DNA of 64,000 bases. It comes from Amoebidium appalachense (taxonomy: Eukaryota > Ichthyosporea). The DNA lies in NCBI GenBank assembly GCA_963693365.1, contig CAVNZM010000003.1, forward strand, positions 2,852,001 to 2,916,000, given 5' to 3'. Positions 46,769 to 57,546 of the stretch are shown one piece after another. The notes beneath the pieces are model-generated. The model ran no database searches, was not told the origin of the DNA, and was given only the letters and a program-made list of their open reading frames with translations. Position 1 is the stretch's first letter. Each line of letters opens with the position of its first letter. The translations under genes and the position numbers were made by a program.

Positions 46769-48152
46769 AATTTGGGCGTTCAAATTTGAGCCTTGGAGGG
46801 GGCCACAATGCACTGTAGCTGCATGGTGTGCAGTCACAGGTCTAGGGTGGTCGGCAGGTAGGGCCACAATCTGCCTGGTTGGTCGTTATAGAGGCTCTGT
46901 CGAGTGGGGAGGGCAGGACACCCCCCTGCATGCACAACATCTGTGTGTGTAAACCAGACCCACCGACGTCTCCCCCCCCCCCCTCCCCCCCCCCCCCCCC
47001 CCCCAGCCGGCCCTGCCCCCCCTTGTCCCCGGGTGCTGACCACTACGTGTCTTCCCAGGATGGTCTGCTGCTGCCAGACACTGCGCCCCAACGGCTAAGG
47101 GTGTGGACAGACCTGTACTGGTAGGGGGGGGGGGGGAGGGACAGGCCTGTACTGGTGGGGGGGGGGGGGGGGGACAGGACTGTACTGGTAGGGGGGGGGG
47201 GGAGGGGGAGGGACAGGCCTGTACTGGTAGGGGGGGGGGGGGGGGGCAGGCCTGTACTGGTAGGGGGGGAAGAGGGGGGGCAGGCCTGTGTTGGCAGGGG
47301 AGAGGATGAGAGGGGGGGCAGGCCTATGTTGGTAGGGGAGAGGATGAGAGGGGGGGCAGGCCTGTGTTGGTAGGGGAGAGGATGAGAGGGGGGGCAGGCC
47401 TGTGCTGGTAGGGGGGTGCTGACAATATGTGCAGCCAGTACGAGCCAGACGTGCAGCCGCAAGAGGACAGCAGCAGTGCCGTGGTGAGTTGGGGGGGGGG
47501 GTGGGGGGTTAAAGGGTGCCGCGTGTGTCTGTGGTGCTGACTGCATGGTGCAGGGTGAGCTGTGGCAGGAGGTGCTGTGGCTGCAGGCTGCTGTGAGCCG
47601 CATGGAGGCAAAGGTGGCGGCCCTGGCCCAGGCACAGGACACGGCACACACAGAGTGGCTCACTGCACTGCACACGGTACTGTGCCCCCTTGCACCAACC
47701 AACACCCCCCCCTCTGGGCAGGCACCAACAGCAGGGCGCACAGGTGGCGCAGGACCAGCCCAGCTGCAGGGATGAGGTGGACTGTCTGCTTGCAGCACAT
47801 GAGGCCCCAGAGCAGCCCGCCATGCATGCGGGGTAGGTGCATAAGCGCCCCCAGCACCCCCTGATGGCTGGCCTCCTGCCCTTCTATACATGCAGCACCA
47901 TGTGCCCCCACAGCATGATGATGACCTCACTCCAGCCCCCGTGTCCTCTCCCAGTCACACACCCTTCACCTACACGCATTCATTCACAGCACCCCCTGCC
48001 TTGCATACAGGTGCATGCCACAGTCCTGCACACCGTGATCTTCGTGACATTTGCATGCACATACAAGCAACATGAACACTCAAGTGTACAGCAAAGCTCA
48101 TCACGAGTGCCACACTGGCACACACCGGATCCGCACACACACACACAAATAC

Positions 48153-48185
<33 letters not shown>

Positions 48186-48909
48186 AACACACATACTGTT
48201 GCACACGGAAGAGATCGGGAGGGGGGGGGGGGGAGGGGAGGGGGGGGGGGAAGAGGGGGGAGGGGGGTATAGGGAGGGGGAGGGGGGAAGATACAGAAAA
48301 GAGAGAGAGAGGCTTGCAGGAAAGAGAGAGACAAGAAGTAGCGGAGAGAGCAGAGACGCTCACACACACACACACCACGGCTATGCACACCCATGAAAGC
48401 ACCATGTGGGCATTTGGACACAAACACTACCTAAGCACACTGGCACTCCAGTCAGTGCCCGGGTTTATATTCAGACGTGCTGTGATAAGTGGGTGTTAAA
48501 TGCACATGGCAAATGCTTGGGTGGGGGATTTGATGTGCTGACCGTGTGGCTTCAGATCCAGCAACAGTGTGCCTGCCTGGCCGGCTATGGTAGGTGGATG
48601 CTATGGCCGGAGGCGGGGGGGGGGGGGGGGGGGGGGGGGCATGGTTCTGACTGGTTGGTTGACCGTTAGGAGTCTGCAGGGGCCTGTGAGAGCTGCCGGG
48701 TGCTGTTTGGGCCGCAGGGGCCCAAGAAGGTGGGTCAGGGGCAGGCTGGGGGAGGGGGGAGGGAGGGAGGCGCTGACGGTGTGCAGCATGTGTGCTGGGT
48801 GTGCTGCCGCGTGCTGTGTGCCGACTGCTCCCGCTGGCGGCTGCTGGCCCCGGACCTGCACTACCAGAGCCACGTGCGCGCATGCAAGGCCTGTGCCGCC
48901 AGACCCTGA
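38770..48909 (+). CDS. Myotubularin phosphatase with C-terminal FYVE finger
   Basis: It removes the 3-phosphate from PI3P and PI(3,5)P2 on endosomes. Exons by hand: 38770-38802, 39799-39903, 40963-41125, 41265-41318, 41613-41716, 42230-42295, 42672-42734, 43346-43423, 43483-43559, 43628-43737, 43787-43895, 44232-44305, 44801-44853, 45060-45161, 45495-45572, 45719-45777, 45896-45989, 47059-47120, 47435-47483, 47554-47676, 47896-47940 (less sure), 48556-48589, 48680-48729, 48787-48909. Order: PH-GRAM ([24 protein letters not shown]), then [43 protein letters not shown] and [12 protein letters not shown]. The catalytic loop HCSDGWDRT (exon 12) has Cys and Arg intact. Next come GHKF...RCG and a coiled coil. 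A FYVE-type treble clef follows: CESC, CWVC, CADCS, VRACKAC. The usual basic RHHCR patch is KKHVCW, so PI3P binding may be weak. Phases join throughout. Placement in the MTMR6-8 or MTMR3/4 group is not settled. Confidence 0.88.
38803..39480 (+). repeat. G-rich repeat array in myotubularin intron 1
   Basis: Long G-runs alternate with GATGTTTCTGATTGTACCTG-like units of 45-70 bp, roughly ten copies. The first G run begins about 10 bases after the splice donor. Confidence 0.85.
39580..39798 (+). repeat. 30-bp minisatellite copying the exon 2 acceptor
   Basis: Seven units, core CTGATTGGCTAGCAGGGT, each matching the genuine end of intron 1 (CTGATTGGCTAGCAG) plus a few bases like exon 2 (GGTGTACNTGG). 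The eighth copy is the real splice site. Confidence 0.9.
39904..40602 (+). other. Myotubularin intron 2, unique part
   Basis: A diverged copy of the 50-bp repeat unit lies near 40033. About 510 bp of AT-richer unique sequence separates it from the main array, as if inserted into it. I could not find clean TIRs or a target duplication. Confidence 0.45.
40603..40962 (+). repeat. 50-bp minisatellite copying the exon 3 acceptor
   Basis: Seven nearly identical 50-bp units start at 40603 and repeat every 50 bases. Each starts with GGGCATGCAG, and the eighth GGGCATGCAG (40953-40962) is the actual 3' splice site of intron 2. Confidence 0.95.
41335..41612 (+). repeat. 30-bp minisatellite copying the exon 5 acceptor
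   Basis: Eight units, core GGCCACTGACTTTGCACAGG, precede the genuine acceptor, which is itself the ninth copy (ACTTTGCACAG before exon 5). Confidence 0.95.
41960..42165 (+). repeat. Minisatellite in myotubularin intron 5
   Basis: Units of 17-31 bp with the core TGCCTGATTGGTTGAATCC, about nine copies. The unit contains CTGATTGG, the same branch-point-like motif that precedes several acceptors here. Confidence 0.85.
42735..43345 (+). repeat. GT-rich intron 7 with duplicated exon end
   Basis: GT/GCGT arrays begin at the splice donor (42735) and run to about 43013. Then TTAGCTATTATCATGCACAG (43016-43035) repeats the last coding bases of exon 7 (TTAGCTACTACCATGCAAAG) with a few changes. Confidence 0.8.
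44090..44231 (+). repeat. 25-bp minisatellite near the exon 12 acceptor
   Basis: About five units, core GGGGCCAAGCAGGTGCATGC. The true acceptor context (GTGGGGCCCACACAG) is a diverged copy. Confidence 0.85.
44306..44760 (+). repeat. (GT)n arrays starting at the exon 12 donor
   Basis: GT arrays interrupted three times by CACGTCTG begin exactly at the 5' splice site after the phosphatase-loop exon and fill most of the intron. Confidence 0.95.
45162..45420 (+). repeat. (GT)n array near the exon 14 donor
   Basis: Imperfect then perfect GT repeats begin within about 15 bases of the donor. Confidence 0.95.
45990..47058 (+). other. Large myotubularin intron 17
   Basis: C-rich sequence with repeated CACCCCC/CCATAC motifs (46000-46400), a run of 33 or more A (46735-46767) that could be the tail of a retroposed sequence, and a C run (about 46973-47003). 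No exon is recognised. Confidence 0.5.
47106..47413 (+). repeat. Minisatellite copying the exon 18 donor
   Basis: About nine units, core GGCCTGTACTGGTAGGGG, each reproducing the last coding bases of exon 18 and its GT donor (CTGTACTG/GTAGGG). The first copy is the real exon/intron junction. Confidence 0.9.
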
Positions 48910-49604
48910 CGGCCAAAGGCAAAGGGGCATGAGAAAAGTGCACCCGGGCCGTGTTCCAGCTTGCGTGGCTTATGGATGGGGGAGGGAGGGAGGGGGGGGG
49001 GGGGGGGAGGGGAGGGGGGGAGGGGGGGAGGGGGGGGGGGAGGGAGGAGGGAGCGAAGGAGGAAGGACCTGAGTGCAAGCCATTAGTAAACACTCGATCC
49101 GATCTTGGGCCTTCATAAACCTAGAGTGAAAACCTTGAAAGGGTTAGAACTTGAAGACCTTAGATGTAAGCTCGATGGTGAAGGAGCAAAATGGAAGATG
49201 TATTTGTAATGCTGACTTGATCAGATGCAATTGTCTTCATACTTGCCCAATCAGAAATATAATAATGCTGTGTACATTTAATTCTGGAATTGGACAATCA
49301 TGTGAACCCTCGAGGGTACAAGAACCACGACTGACTGGCTCAGTCATCACTTTACTAGTTGAATGAGAAATACTCAATGACAGAGTTTCCTGTGTGTCTG
49401 TGGTTTGATGTTCTCCACCCCAGATATGCATGGACTGTGGTGCTCTGAAACACACTCATGCTATGTACACCGCCACGGAGTACCATGACACACCATGGCA
49501 TACCATGACGCCAACTTAGACATGACCGACAAACCCGGTGGTTAGCAGATTGTTCTGCAGCCAAGAGACAGACCCTTCCTCGTGATCAAGCCATGCCATG
49601 ACTA
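48910..49604. other. Intergenic 3' of the myotubularin gene
   Basis: G-rich microsatellite (48975-49052), then unique sequence. No gene is seen. Confidence 0.55.
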
Positions 49605-49992
49605 ATATGTATCTTCCACGAGAAGACAAACGAAATTATAGCTCGATCGGCATCATTAGACCTATTTTTTAAAATCCAATGGTTAGCAATCAATATAGTT
49701 TTATAGTTTGAGATGGGACCAAATCGATTTGATGATTGGTCAATTTCACGATTCAAGTCCAATCGTCATCCGAAGGCTTGAGAAAAAGGTTTTTTGAATC
49801 GGAACTTGTAAAAAACCACATATACCCTGATAAACTTTTTCTGGCGGCGCGCTGCCAACAAACAAATGGTACCGCCCGATAGACAAAAAAAAGTTAGCCT
49901 TCATTTAAACGTAGGTTTGAGGGGGTTCCAATCGGTGCGAAGGGTCGAAAATCGCAAAAAACGAAGTTTTTCTTCTCGTGGAAGATACATAT
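49605..49992. mobile_element. 388-bp MITE with 22-bp perfect TIRs
   Basis: Perfect inverted repeats beginning ATATGTATCTTCCACGAG lie at 49605-49626 and 49971-49992. The flanking TA (49603-49604 and 49993-49994) is the likely target duplication. No coding sequence. Confidence 0.7.
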
Positions 49993-52913
49993 TAGCATCC
50001 CGGTGACAAAAAAAGACTGGACTCCTTGAACAGAACAGTATGGCAGCAACTTCTGTGCACCAACAAGTTGTAACAGTTCAACCCGACACACATGCTGGCA
50101 TGTAATTTGAGAATGAAAAGCCCTGAATGCAATGAAGGAGACTCCATGCCATGTGCAATGACACCAACGAACCAAGTACGCACGTCTCAACTTGAAGGTT
50201 TGCATTACCCTGAAGCCCTGGTCAACCGTCAATATCCGGCACAAATAATTGTTCAACTTGAAGGAGGAAGCACAGCTGTAACCGCAAGTGCCAGGCCTCA
50301 GTTTTGCCCCCGCAACAGGACGCACCGTAGAATGATGACCCATGACCAAGATGCCACTCTGCCGTGCCTGTCATGTGCTGAGCTGATTCATATTAGGTTG
50401 CTTCTATATTTTGTGTTTTGGTGAGTGAATTTCGGGGGTTTTCTTGCATAGTGATTCCGGGGTCTAAGTGTAGTATGGGGAGATTATTCAGTGGTATGGG
50501 GAGAATCTGATGCAGCAGCGGCTGATTGTTTGGTGCGCGCGTGCATGCCCCATGCCTCTGCGTACTCTCTATGTTAAATGTTGTATTGCTTCTTGCTGTG
50601 TGCTTGGCGAGACCCATGTTGCCTGCTCGCGTGTGTGTATGCTTGTATGTATTGTGAGTAAAGGTGTGTACGTGTGCTGTAGGGGTGCCTGAGGTGGCGG
50701 TAGCCAATGGTGTGGAGTGCGTGTAGCCTGTGGGGGAGGGAGTGTTGTGATTGGCTGAATGTCACTGTGGTATTTGTCTGGCCAGTGGGCCGCGTGTCTG
50801 TGAAGTGTCTCGCGGGGTCGCGGGCTTTTCGAAGTTCTTCTGAGAACACGTAAAACTCGCTTCCCACCCAACTCAAAGAAAAGTTTATACGTATACACAG
50901 TTTCAAGCCCCTTTAAGCGTGCAGATAGTTAGAGTAGTTCGTATACACGCGAGGGCGTAACACGACAGTGCCAACGGCCCCACACCATCCATCGCCATTC
51001 CCTCAGTCACCATCTCTCAAGCCTACCATGAAAATGTCACTCATAAGAAAGAAACCAACAACTTGCGGTCAGATCAACATGGATCGGATGGGGCCACAGT
51101 ACAGTCAAGTTTGCACTCTCATGTGAACATGAAATTAATCTAAACGGGAAAACAGGAAATAAAGTTTTAGAAAGTTGAAAGGCTTCTGTCATAGTTCTGT
51201 GGCCCGGTTGTCGAAAACATATGTAGCAACTTAACTTCGGTGAAGTTCGATGCCTTGTCACGGCGTAACTTAATGCTGGAAACTGTTAAAGAACCACTCG
51301 GCAGCTTGACTCAAAGATCGAATCCTGCGGATGCGCAAAATTTAATGTTTATTTGATTCGGAATCTGAAAGGGAAGGAAACCGGCGGTTGGCTGTGGCCA
51401 GTCATGCCAACTGAGCAACTTTTATAACTCCTATAAAAGACCCGAAGTCAGTCGAGAAACCGTTATACAAACGGATCATATAACTTGATCATCGGATACC
51501 TTTACCTAATCCACTTCGTGAAAAGTGGAGGTCTCCAAGTCATATAGATCATTCTGCCGATCATTTGCCAAATAAAAAACTAGCAGGCCGGATCGAAGAG
51601 TTGGGCCCGAAATTCTTTTCATTCACAAGCAGCAGCGTTCCATCAGTAATTCCTCCTTCACGCCGGAGTATATCATACGGAAAAACACGAATCAATGTGG
51701 CGACATGGTTTGCATGTGATTTGCACCCTGACAGCCATTAGCTACTAGTCCCACGAACATTCCTAGCACACAGCCTGAGGTTGTTATATATACACCTGAC
51801 CGTAGTAGGGACTTTTTTTGTAGAGTGGGGAGGGGGGGAGGGGAGGGGGGAAATTGCGGACCCAATCAAATGGCTCAAATCCTTTCTTTGAGAGGGAATT
51901 GCGAGCCCAATCAGATACTTGAGTAATATCGAGTTGAAGGCTGAACAACATTAGCTTAAAAGAGCTAATAAACTCCCATAAATAGCTGGTTTAGCTCATA
52001 TGACTCTCAGATAATCCAATTCCATGACTTAGCTGCTTTTATGCAAGCGATATACTATATTTCTTCGCATAGAAAGATGCTGTTTGTGCCCGCCATAACT
52101 AACACTAAACCGATTTTTGATGCCCTCCTCTCCACAAACGGCTTGAGCTGATTGACCGAAATGGAAGGAGATCGGAATGCAGCGTAACTATGGAACACTA
52201 ATAGAACACTAAGAATGTGTATATGCTATGGATATTGCACATGTCATACACGTTGAACGAGCCACGATTTCAAAGATATGCCTAATGCATATGTGCGGAT
52301 ATCTATACTATGTGCATATGCTGTGCACAGACTGAGTGTGTACACGTATTAAGTACCATCAAAGGAACACCAGGATGTCTAAACATGATATGTGCTGTGC
52401 ACCTTCGTAAATGCCATAATATGATGTACGATACAGGCTACTACTAGTAGCATATCTGTGCATGTCACAGGTGTGGTTCTGTCCATAAGACATCCCGTGG
52501 CTATCACATGGATATGAAATACATTATGAACTATTTCCACCAGGGAATTAAAGAAAAAAATTTGCCTACGAGGTAGTCTTTTGTATTTTCGGCGCCATGA
52601 TACAACTGTACATTCCAGGCATATGTACTCAAAGGGCATTGATAGCATAAAGTTTCGGGTGATATGTAAAGCTAGCTGACCACATGGCTGTCTACTGCCA
52701 CGTTTTGCACAAAGACTTCTCCTGAGAAACAGCAAATTTTGAGCATCATGTCGCTTCCACTGAGGTCTGGTAAGTTAGTTAGTAATACAGACAACTTTGA
52801 ATATTACAGCCACTGCCGGTCCAGTCTGATGTCTGTGCACAGCACACATGCATGCTCAGGATGCACATAACATGTATGCTGGAATCTGCAGCACATTCAG
52901 GCAATATTTAGTT
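49993..52913. other. AT-rich intergenic sequence, no gene seen
   Basis: Frames are short and show no domains. There is a short G-rich tract (51824-51851). I see nothing else I can support. Confidence 0.55.
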
Positions 52914-53232
52914 TGTAAACATGAATTCTTTGCAGGAGAATTAGATAGCCCCGTTGGAGTGAAATTGTGTGTTGCGAGTGTGCTGTAAACTTCGTAGTAG
53001 TAATATGTTGCAGGCCTTGGTGTGTTTGATGTGTGTGCAAAGTTTCAGGAGTGCTAGCATTTTTATTTAGGGAGCTGTAGTTGTTTTATATTCTGTGGGA
53101 TATGCCATATGGATATATTGATGAGTGTGAGTTATATCTAGTCCGAAATGGGCGGCAATTGATTTGGTCTTTGTGATCTGGGGGTTTTAGCCACTTGTGA
53201 AAAATTTTCATTGGTTGATGTGCAGCAAAAAT

Positions 53233-53258
53233 GACAGTACCTCAGTGATACGGTGTTC

Positions 53259-53350
<92 letters not shown>

Positions 53351-53905
53351 CCGCCTGGTATAGAGGCCAATTTCTCGACTGTACATGTATGATTCATGCT
53401 AACATTTATTAATTTAATGCAGACGTGGCACTGCTGGACGTACACGTATACAGATGGTCTACAGTACATGTATATACACATACCATAAATGGCGCCCCCA
53501 TACTCTACAGAAACTTCTACTCACAAGTACATGTAACAGGTGCTAGAATCCGTACAACTGATTATATGACATGAACATGACATGACACAAAACATGACAA
53601 CAAAAACATGATACATCACTTGATAAAACGTCTAGCTACCTGCATGTACACATACTGATTTACGGACACACTGTCAAACAGTCGGAGATTCACACATACA
53701 GAACATGTACATTGTGGAAATTTCTCTCTCTCTCTCTCTCTCATGAGGCTCCTCACCGTGCCCACTCCCCTCTCTCTTTCTCTCTCTTTCTCTCTCTCTC
53801 TCTTTCCAAGGCTCTCTCTCTCTCTCTTTCTCTCTCAATATCTGTCTCTGTCTCTCTCTCTCTCTCTCTCTATCTCAAAATTTCTTATCAAATGCCCCCC
53901 CCCCC

Positions 53906-53936
<31 letters not shown>

Positions 53937-54902
53937 GAGCTGCCGTCTGAGCAATAGCCACCTGAGAGGTGTAGAGCCCTGGATAACTCTTCATCAATCA
54001 AATGCAAATCGATGTAGATATACGGTGGATATTTTCGGAAAACTTTGCACATTTCACACGGCACACTTAGCCACACTTATGTCAGGCCCCACCGCAATCA
54101 CCTCATTATTGCCAAGCGATATGGACCACAAACCTACTATGAGCCTGCTAAATACGTGCTTTCAATCTTTCTTCTGTACTTATACATAGAATACAGACAG
54201 ATAGCTATATAAAAAGAGAAAAATTAAAAAAGTGAAGGTACACGTAGTAATGCGTTATGGTCAATTCAGGATATATTTGCACTAGGTAAGGGGGGGGGAG
54301 ATCGGCGAGGGGGAGGGGGGGGAGGGGGGGGGAGGGGGGGGGGGGGGGGCGGGAGGGCGTGAGAGGGGGAAAGGAGTGAATTTCCCATCGTAAGTATGAG
54401 CACCGTGTACTGTAATGCACATTTTGGGGCGGTGCCGGATATATTTACACACTGCCTGCAGGCAAAAGTAGCTATACGTGCTCGCGGAATACATTATTTC
54501 TAACTACATTTTGAATAAAACAAATACTAACATATTTCTTTATAATAAAGCCTGATATAAAGCCTCACTAGTATTTAGTCCATATGCACCATTATACGTA
54601 CTGATGATACGGGGGTCGCATGCTGAGTCGCATGTGACGCGGCAGCATACGGCCTACAATTTCCAGCCCTGCGCCAGCGTGGCAGGTTGTGTGACGTCAT
54701 CTGTATGACGTCAGTTGCGGGTCGGCCCGGGAACCAGTGTTTCGAGCCGGGAACCACTGTTTCAAACTCGGGAACCAGTGTTTCGAGCCGGGAACCACGG
54801 TTCTGGCCCGGGAACTAGCCCCTAGATTCGACCCGTGTTTGTTCCCGGGAACTGCATTCCAGCAGCTGGAATGCGGGAACACCGTATCACTGAGGTGCTG
54901 CC
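53233..54902. mobile_element. Non-autonomous TIR transposon with 8-bp TSD
   Basis: Target duplication GCAAAAAT at 53225-53232 and 54903-54910. Terminal inverted repeats of about 29 bp share CCTCAGTGATACGGTGTTCC. Eight-base duplications point to hAT or P-type elements. No transposase frame is present. Near the right end GGGAACCAGTGTTTCGAGCC is repeated four or five times (54729-54810), like subterminal transposase sites. It carries the 85-base G run and CT/T/A simple repeats. Confidence 0.8.
53261..53345. repeat. 85-base uninterrupted G run
   Basis: Longest homopolymer in the window. It starts at the inner edge of the left TIR (…TGTTCCCG). Confidence 0.95.
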
Positions 54903-54949
54903 GCAAAAATTCCATTGTGGTAGATTTCATGGATTTGATAGGTTCTAAG

Positions 54950-57546
54950 CACGGCCATCTAGAAACACGGCCATCTAGAAACACCAGGCCGTCTAACGCG
55001 ATTAACATTCCCGGGATAATGACATCTTAACCAAAAAAGGCTATTCTGCATTCCACAAGGGGGTGCGGCCTACTTTTCATGGCAACCGCGTATCCAGACG
55101 ATTACGTAATCGTGCATTGAATTTGAAGATCCGAATCGGGTCACACCACGGCCCATAATGCAGCGCTTATCATTTGTAAATATTATATACTCAAATCGAA
55201 TCGGGCTGAAAGAAAAGCCCGACGGGTATCGCGGAGAAAACTCAGGCTGCTGCACTTGCCGTACAAACAAAAGCATGAGTAAGCTGTTTTTCTGCTCCAC
55301 TTTTTTTGTCTTGTTGTTGTGAGCACTTTGAGCCACTTTGGGCATATAATGAGAACACAATAATCTATCTAACATATACCTTCATTTGCAAGGATGGCAT
55401 ACGGCAACTGTTATGGCTGGTAGACCCGGATCCGTTCCGGTTTCTCTCTGTTCCCGCCCTCCCTCCTCTCACTTTTTGGCGAGCGGACCTCAAGCGTTAG
55501 CGTGTTGCTGCTCAGTCCTCGCAACTGTACGGGTTTCCACTTTTCGGTGAAAGCCGCTACTATATGGCATTGCATGGTGCAAAGCTCTTCATTATAACAG
55601 CAGCATCGGCAGCAAAACACCTTGGAAATGTGGTGAGTACAAGAGCTCTCTTGTCGCTCCGTAACCCCTAACAACCGGCACAGGTCTCCCGGACGGCCCT
55701 GTTTGAGTTTCTTTATGTCCCTTGTTACCAAGTATTTTTGTCACAACTCTGACATAAAAGGATAACCGTTGTATTTTCTATTGTCTTTTTGCTGACCGCT
55801 CTATTATTCAGACCAACTACCCATGTACCTGGGTTCAAACACGACATCTCTATCTCAACGTTTTACCTAAGCCTAAGCCATGTTTTTCCAGTTACTGTTT
55901 TGGTTGGAATGTTTGATACACGTGTGTAAGTTCTTGCCTCTCTCTGCACACACACACACACACACACCCACACACACACACACCCACACACACACACACA
56001 CACACACGCACCCACACACACAACACCCACACCCACACACTTATCCCAAAGCTCACACACACACACGTACACACGTACACACACACACACGCACAACACA
56101 TACATTCACTCTGTATCTATGAATTTATGTGGATATATGTATATGTATATACGTATTTATATATGTCCAAACTGCACATGTTGAAAAACAACGTCACTAC
56201 ACTCAGGGCTACACCTGCACTTCATCGTGCAGGTTATCAGCTAAAGTTGCTTGGTTATTCAACATGCTATGCCCGTTTGTTTTTATATTCACAACAGGTT
56301 GTCTCTACTTTTGCACTACATCTACCCGTTACACATCTATTTTAGGGTGTGGTACTTAACAAATTGGCGGTGGTAAGGGGTTGCGCTGGCGGGGAGGCGG
56401 GTAGGAGGGCAAAGGCTACGTAGTGACCATCGGATGTGAAATGGACATGATGTCCGGCTAGTATGGGGAAAGGGAGCGTCCCGTTTTCGGTTTCCTTAAT
56501 TTTGGCGTGGGTTTGAACACAAAAACTCGACGCCACACCGGTTGTGGTCTTATGGGCTGACCAGCACGGATGGTGTAGAATTGCTTGGCACACGGCATCA
56601 ATGAAGTTAGTGTCTGCAAACCTAATTTGGTCTGCAAGGACACGAGCATGCTCCTGCTCGAGCATAAGACGCTTGCTTCGCTCCTCTGCCTCTCGTTCGC
56701 TAAGTTCCCGTGCACGTTTCTGCTGTGCTTCACGCTTACGTGCGTCTTTCTCCGCTCGTAACTGTTGCTTGCGCTCCTCCTCCGCCAACCGTAGTATAGC
56801 GGCTTCTGCCTCGATTCTGTGTGCCTCCCTTTTCGCTGCTGCCATTCTCATGTTTATGCTCCTTTCACCTAGAACGATGGTTTTAGTTGGGTCCTTAGGG
56901 TCAGAGAAGATGCGAGGGGCAATGGGTGGGTCGGAATTGGGATCGCGAGAGAAGATCGCTTGCTTAAGGGGCCGGTTCCCTCGCGTTGGATCACAGGACC
57001 CCTTGGGAAAATAATCTGCGTCAACGAAATGCTTGACGCAGACGTGAGGCCTACCATCTTTGTATGTTTCAAAGAAGCATGCCCTGCTACCCCATACATC
57101 CCCTGCCTGAAGGCAACTTTCATACCACAACTGCCACAGCTCTGGCTGCTTTTCCGGGTCGGGAAACCTAAAAGTAGAAACGGTAACGCTCTGGCCGACA
57201 CCGGCTTGCGGGTTTACATTTTCCTTACCCCTGTCCTTTCGAGTCTCACTAGCATAGTTACTCTTATAGTTGTATACAATGCACTTGTTCCCCATGATCT
57301 CTAAAGCGGAAACTAACCATCCCTAAAAAGATACAACGCCATGGCATGTTAAACGTCAAATAAAAATTAATGAAATTTAACTCGTTTGTAGAGCACGTTG
57401 CTGCCGAAGGCGAATAAATCTGTGGAGATCATTTTCCCGTCATTTTAGTAGGCCGCACCACCCCCGAGACCAAAAAACTTGCGCAAACAAATGAGCTAAT
57501 TCCGATGCCGTTGCCTTAGACGGCCTGGTGTTTCTAGATGGCCGTG
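54950..57546. mobile_element. P-like TIR transposon carrying a THAP gene, 8-bp TSD
   Basis: Target duplication GTTCTAAG at 54942-54949 and 57547-57554. TIRs begin CACGGCCATCTAGAAACACC and continue about 11 more bases. At the left end the first 16 bases are doubled (54950-54965, 54966-54981). P-superfamily elements have 8-bp duplications and THAP-domain transposases. Here a THAP domain is found but no recognisable catalytic domain, so it may be non-autonomous. The 2597-bp element also has a CA microsatellite (55950-56093). Confidence 0.85.
56342..57295 (-). CDS. THAP-domain coiled-coil protein of the P-like element
   Basis: 317 residues. The N-terminal 80 or so match a THAP zinc finger: MGNKCIVYNYKSNY, then TFRFPDPEKQPELWQLW, and VCVKHFVDADYF, the C-x2-H end with its hydrophobic tail. 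THAP fingers (C2CH) bind DNA and occur in P-element transposases. The second Cys of the first pair reads Tyr (NYKSNY where NCKSNY is expected), which should break zinc binding; one G-to-A change explains it. A long charged helix rich in E, K, R and A (about 155-230) probably coils. The C-terminal 90 residues are unrecognised. No RNase-H-like or DDE motifs are seen, so it is a DNA-binding relic or accessory protein and not a full transposase. Confidence 0.7.
   Translation of the reverse strand: MGNKCIVYNYKSNYASETRKDRGKENVNPQAGVGQSVTVSTFRFPDPEKQPELWQLWYESCLQAGDVWGSRACFFETYKDGRPHVCVKHFVDADYFPKGSCDPTRGNRPLKQAIFSRDPNSDPPIAPRIFSDPKDPTKTIVLGERSINMRMAAAKREAHRIEAEAAILRLAEEERKQQLRAEKDARKREAQQKRARELSEREAEERSKRLMLEQEHARVLADQIRFADTNFIDAVCQAILHHPCWSAHKTTTGVASSFCVQTHAKIKETENGTLPFPILAGHHVHFTSDGHYVAFALLPASPPAQPLTTANLLSTTP

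Noticed and set aside
52379-52735. 118-residue minus-strand frame
   Set aside because: No domain, no splice context and composition like the surrounding AT-rich DNA; likely chance.
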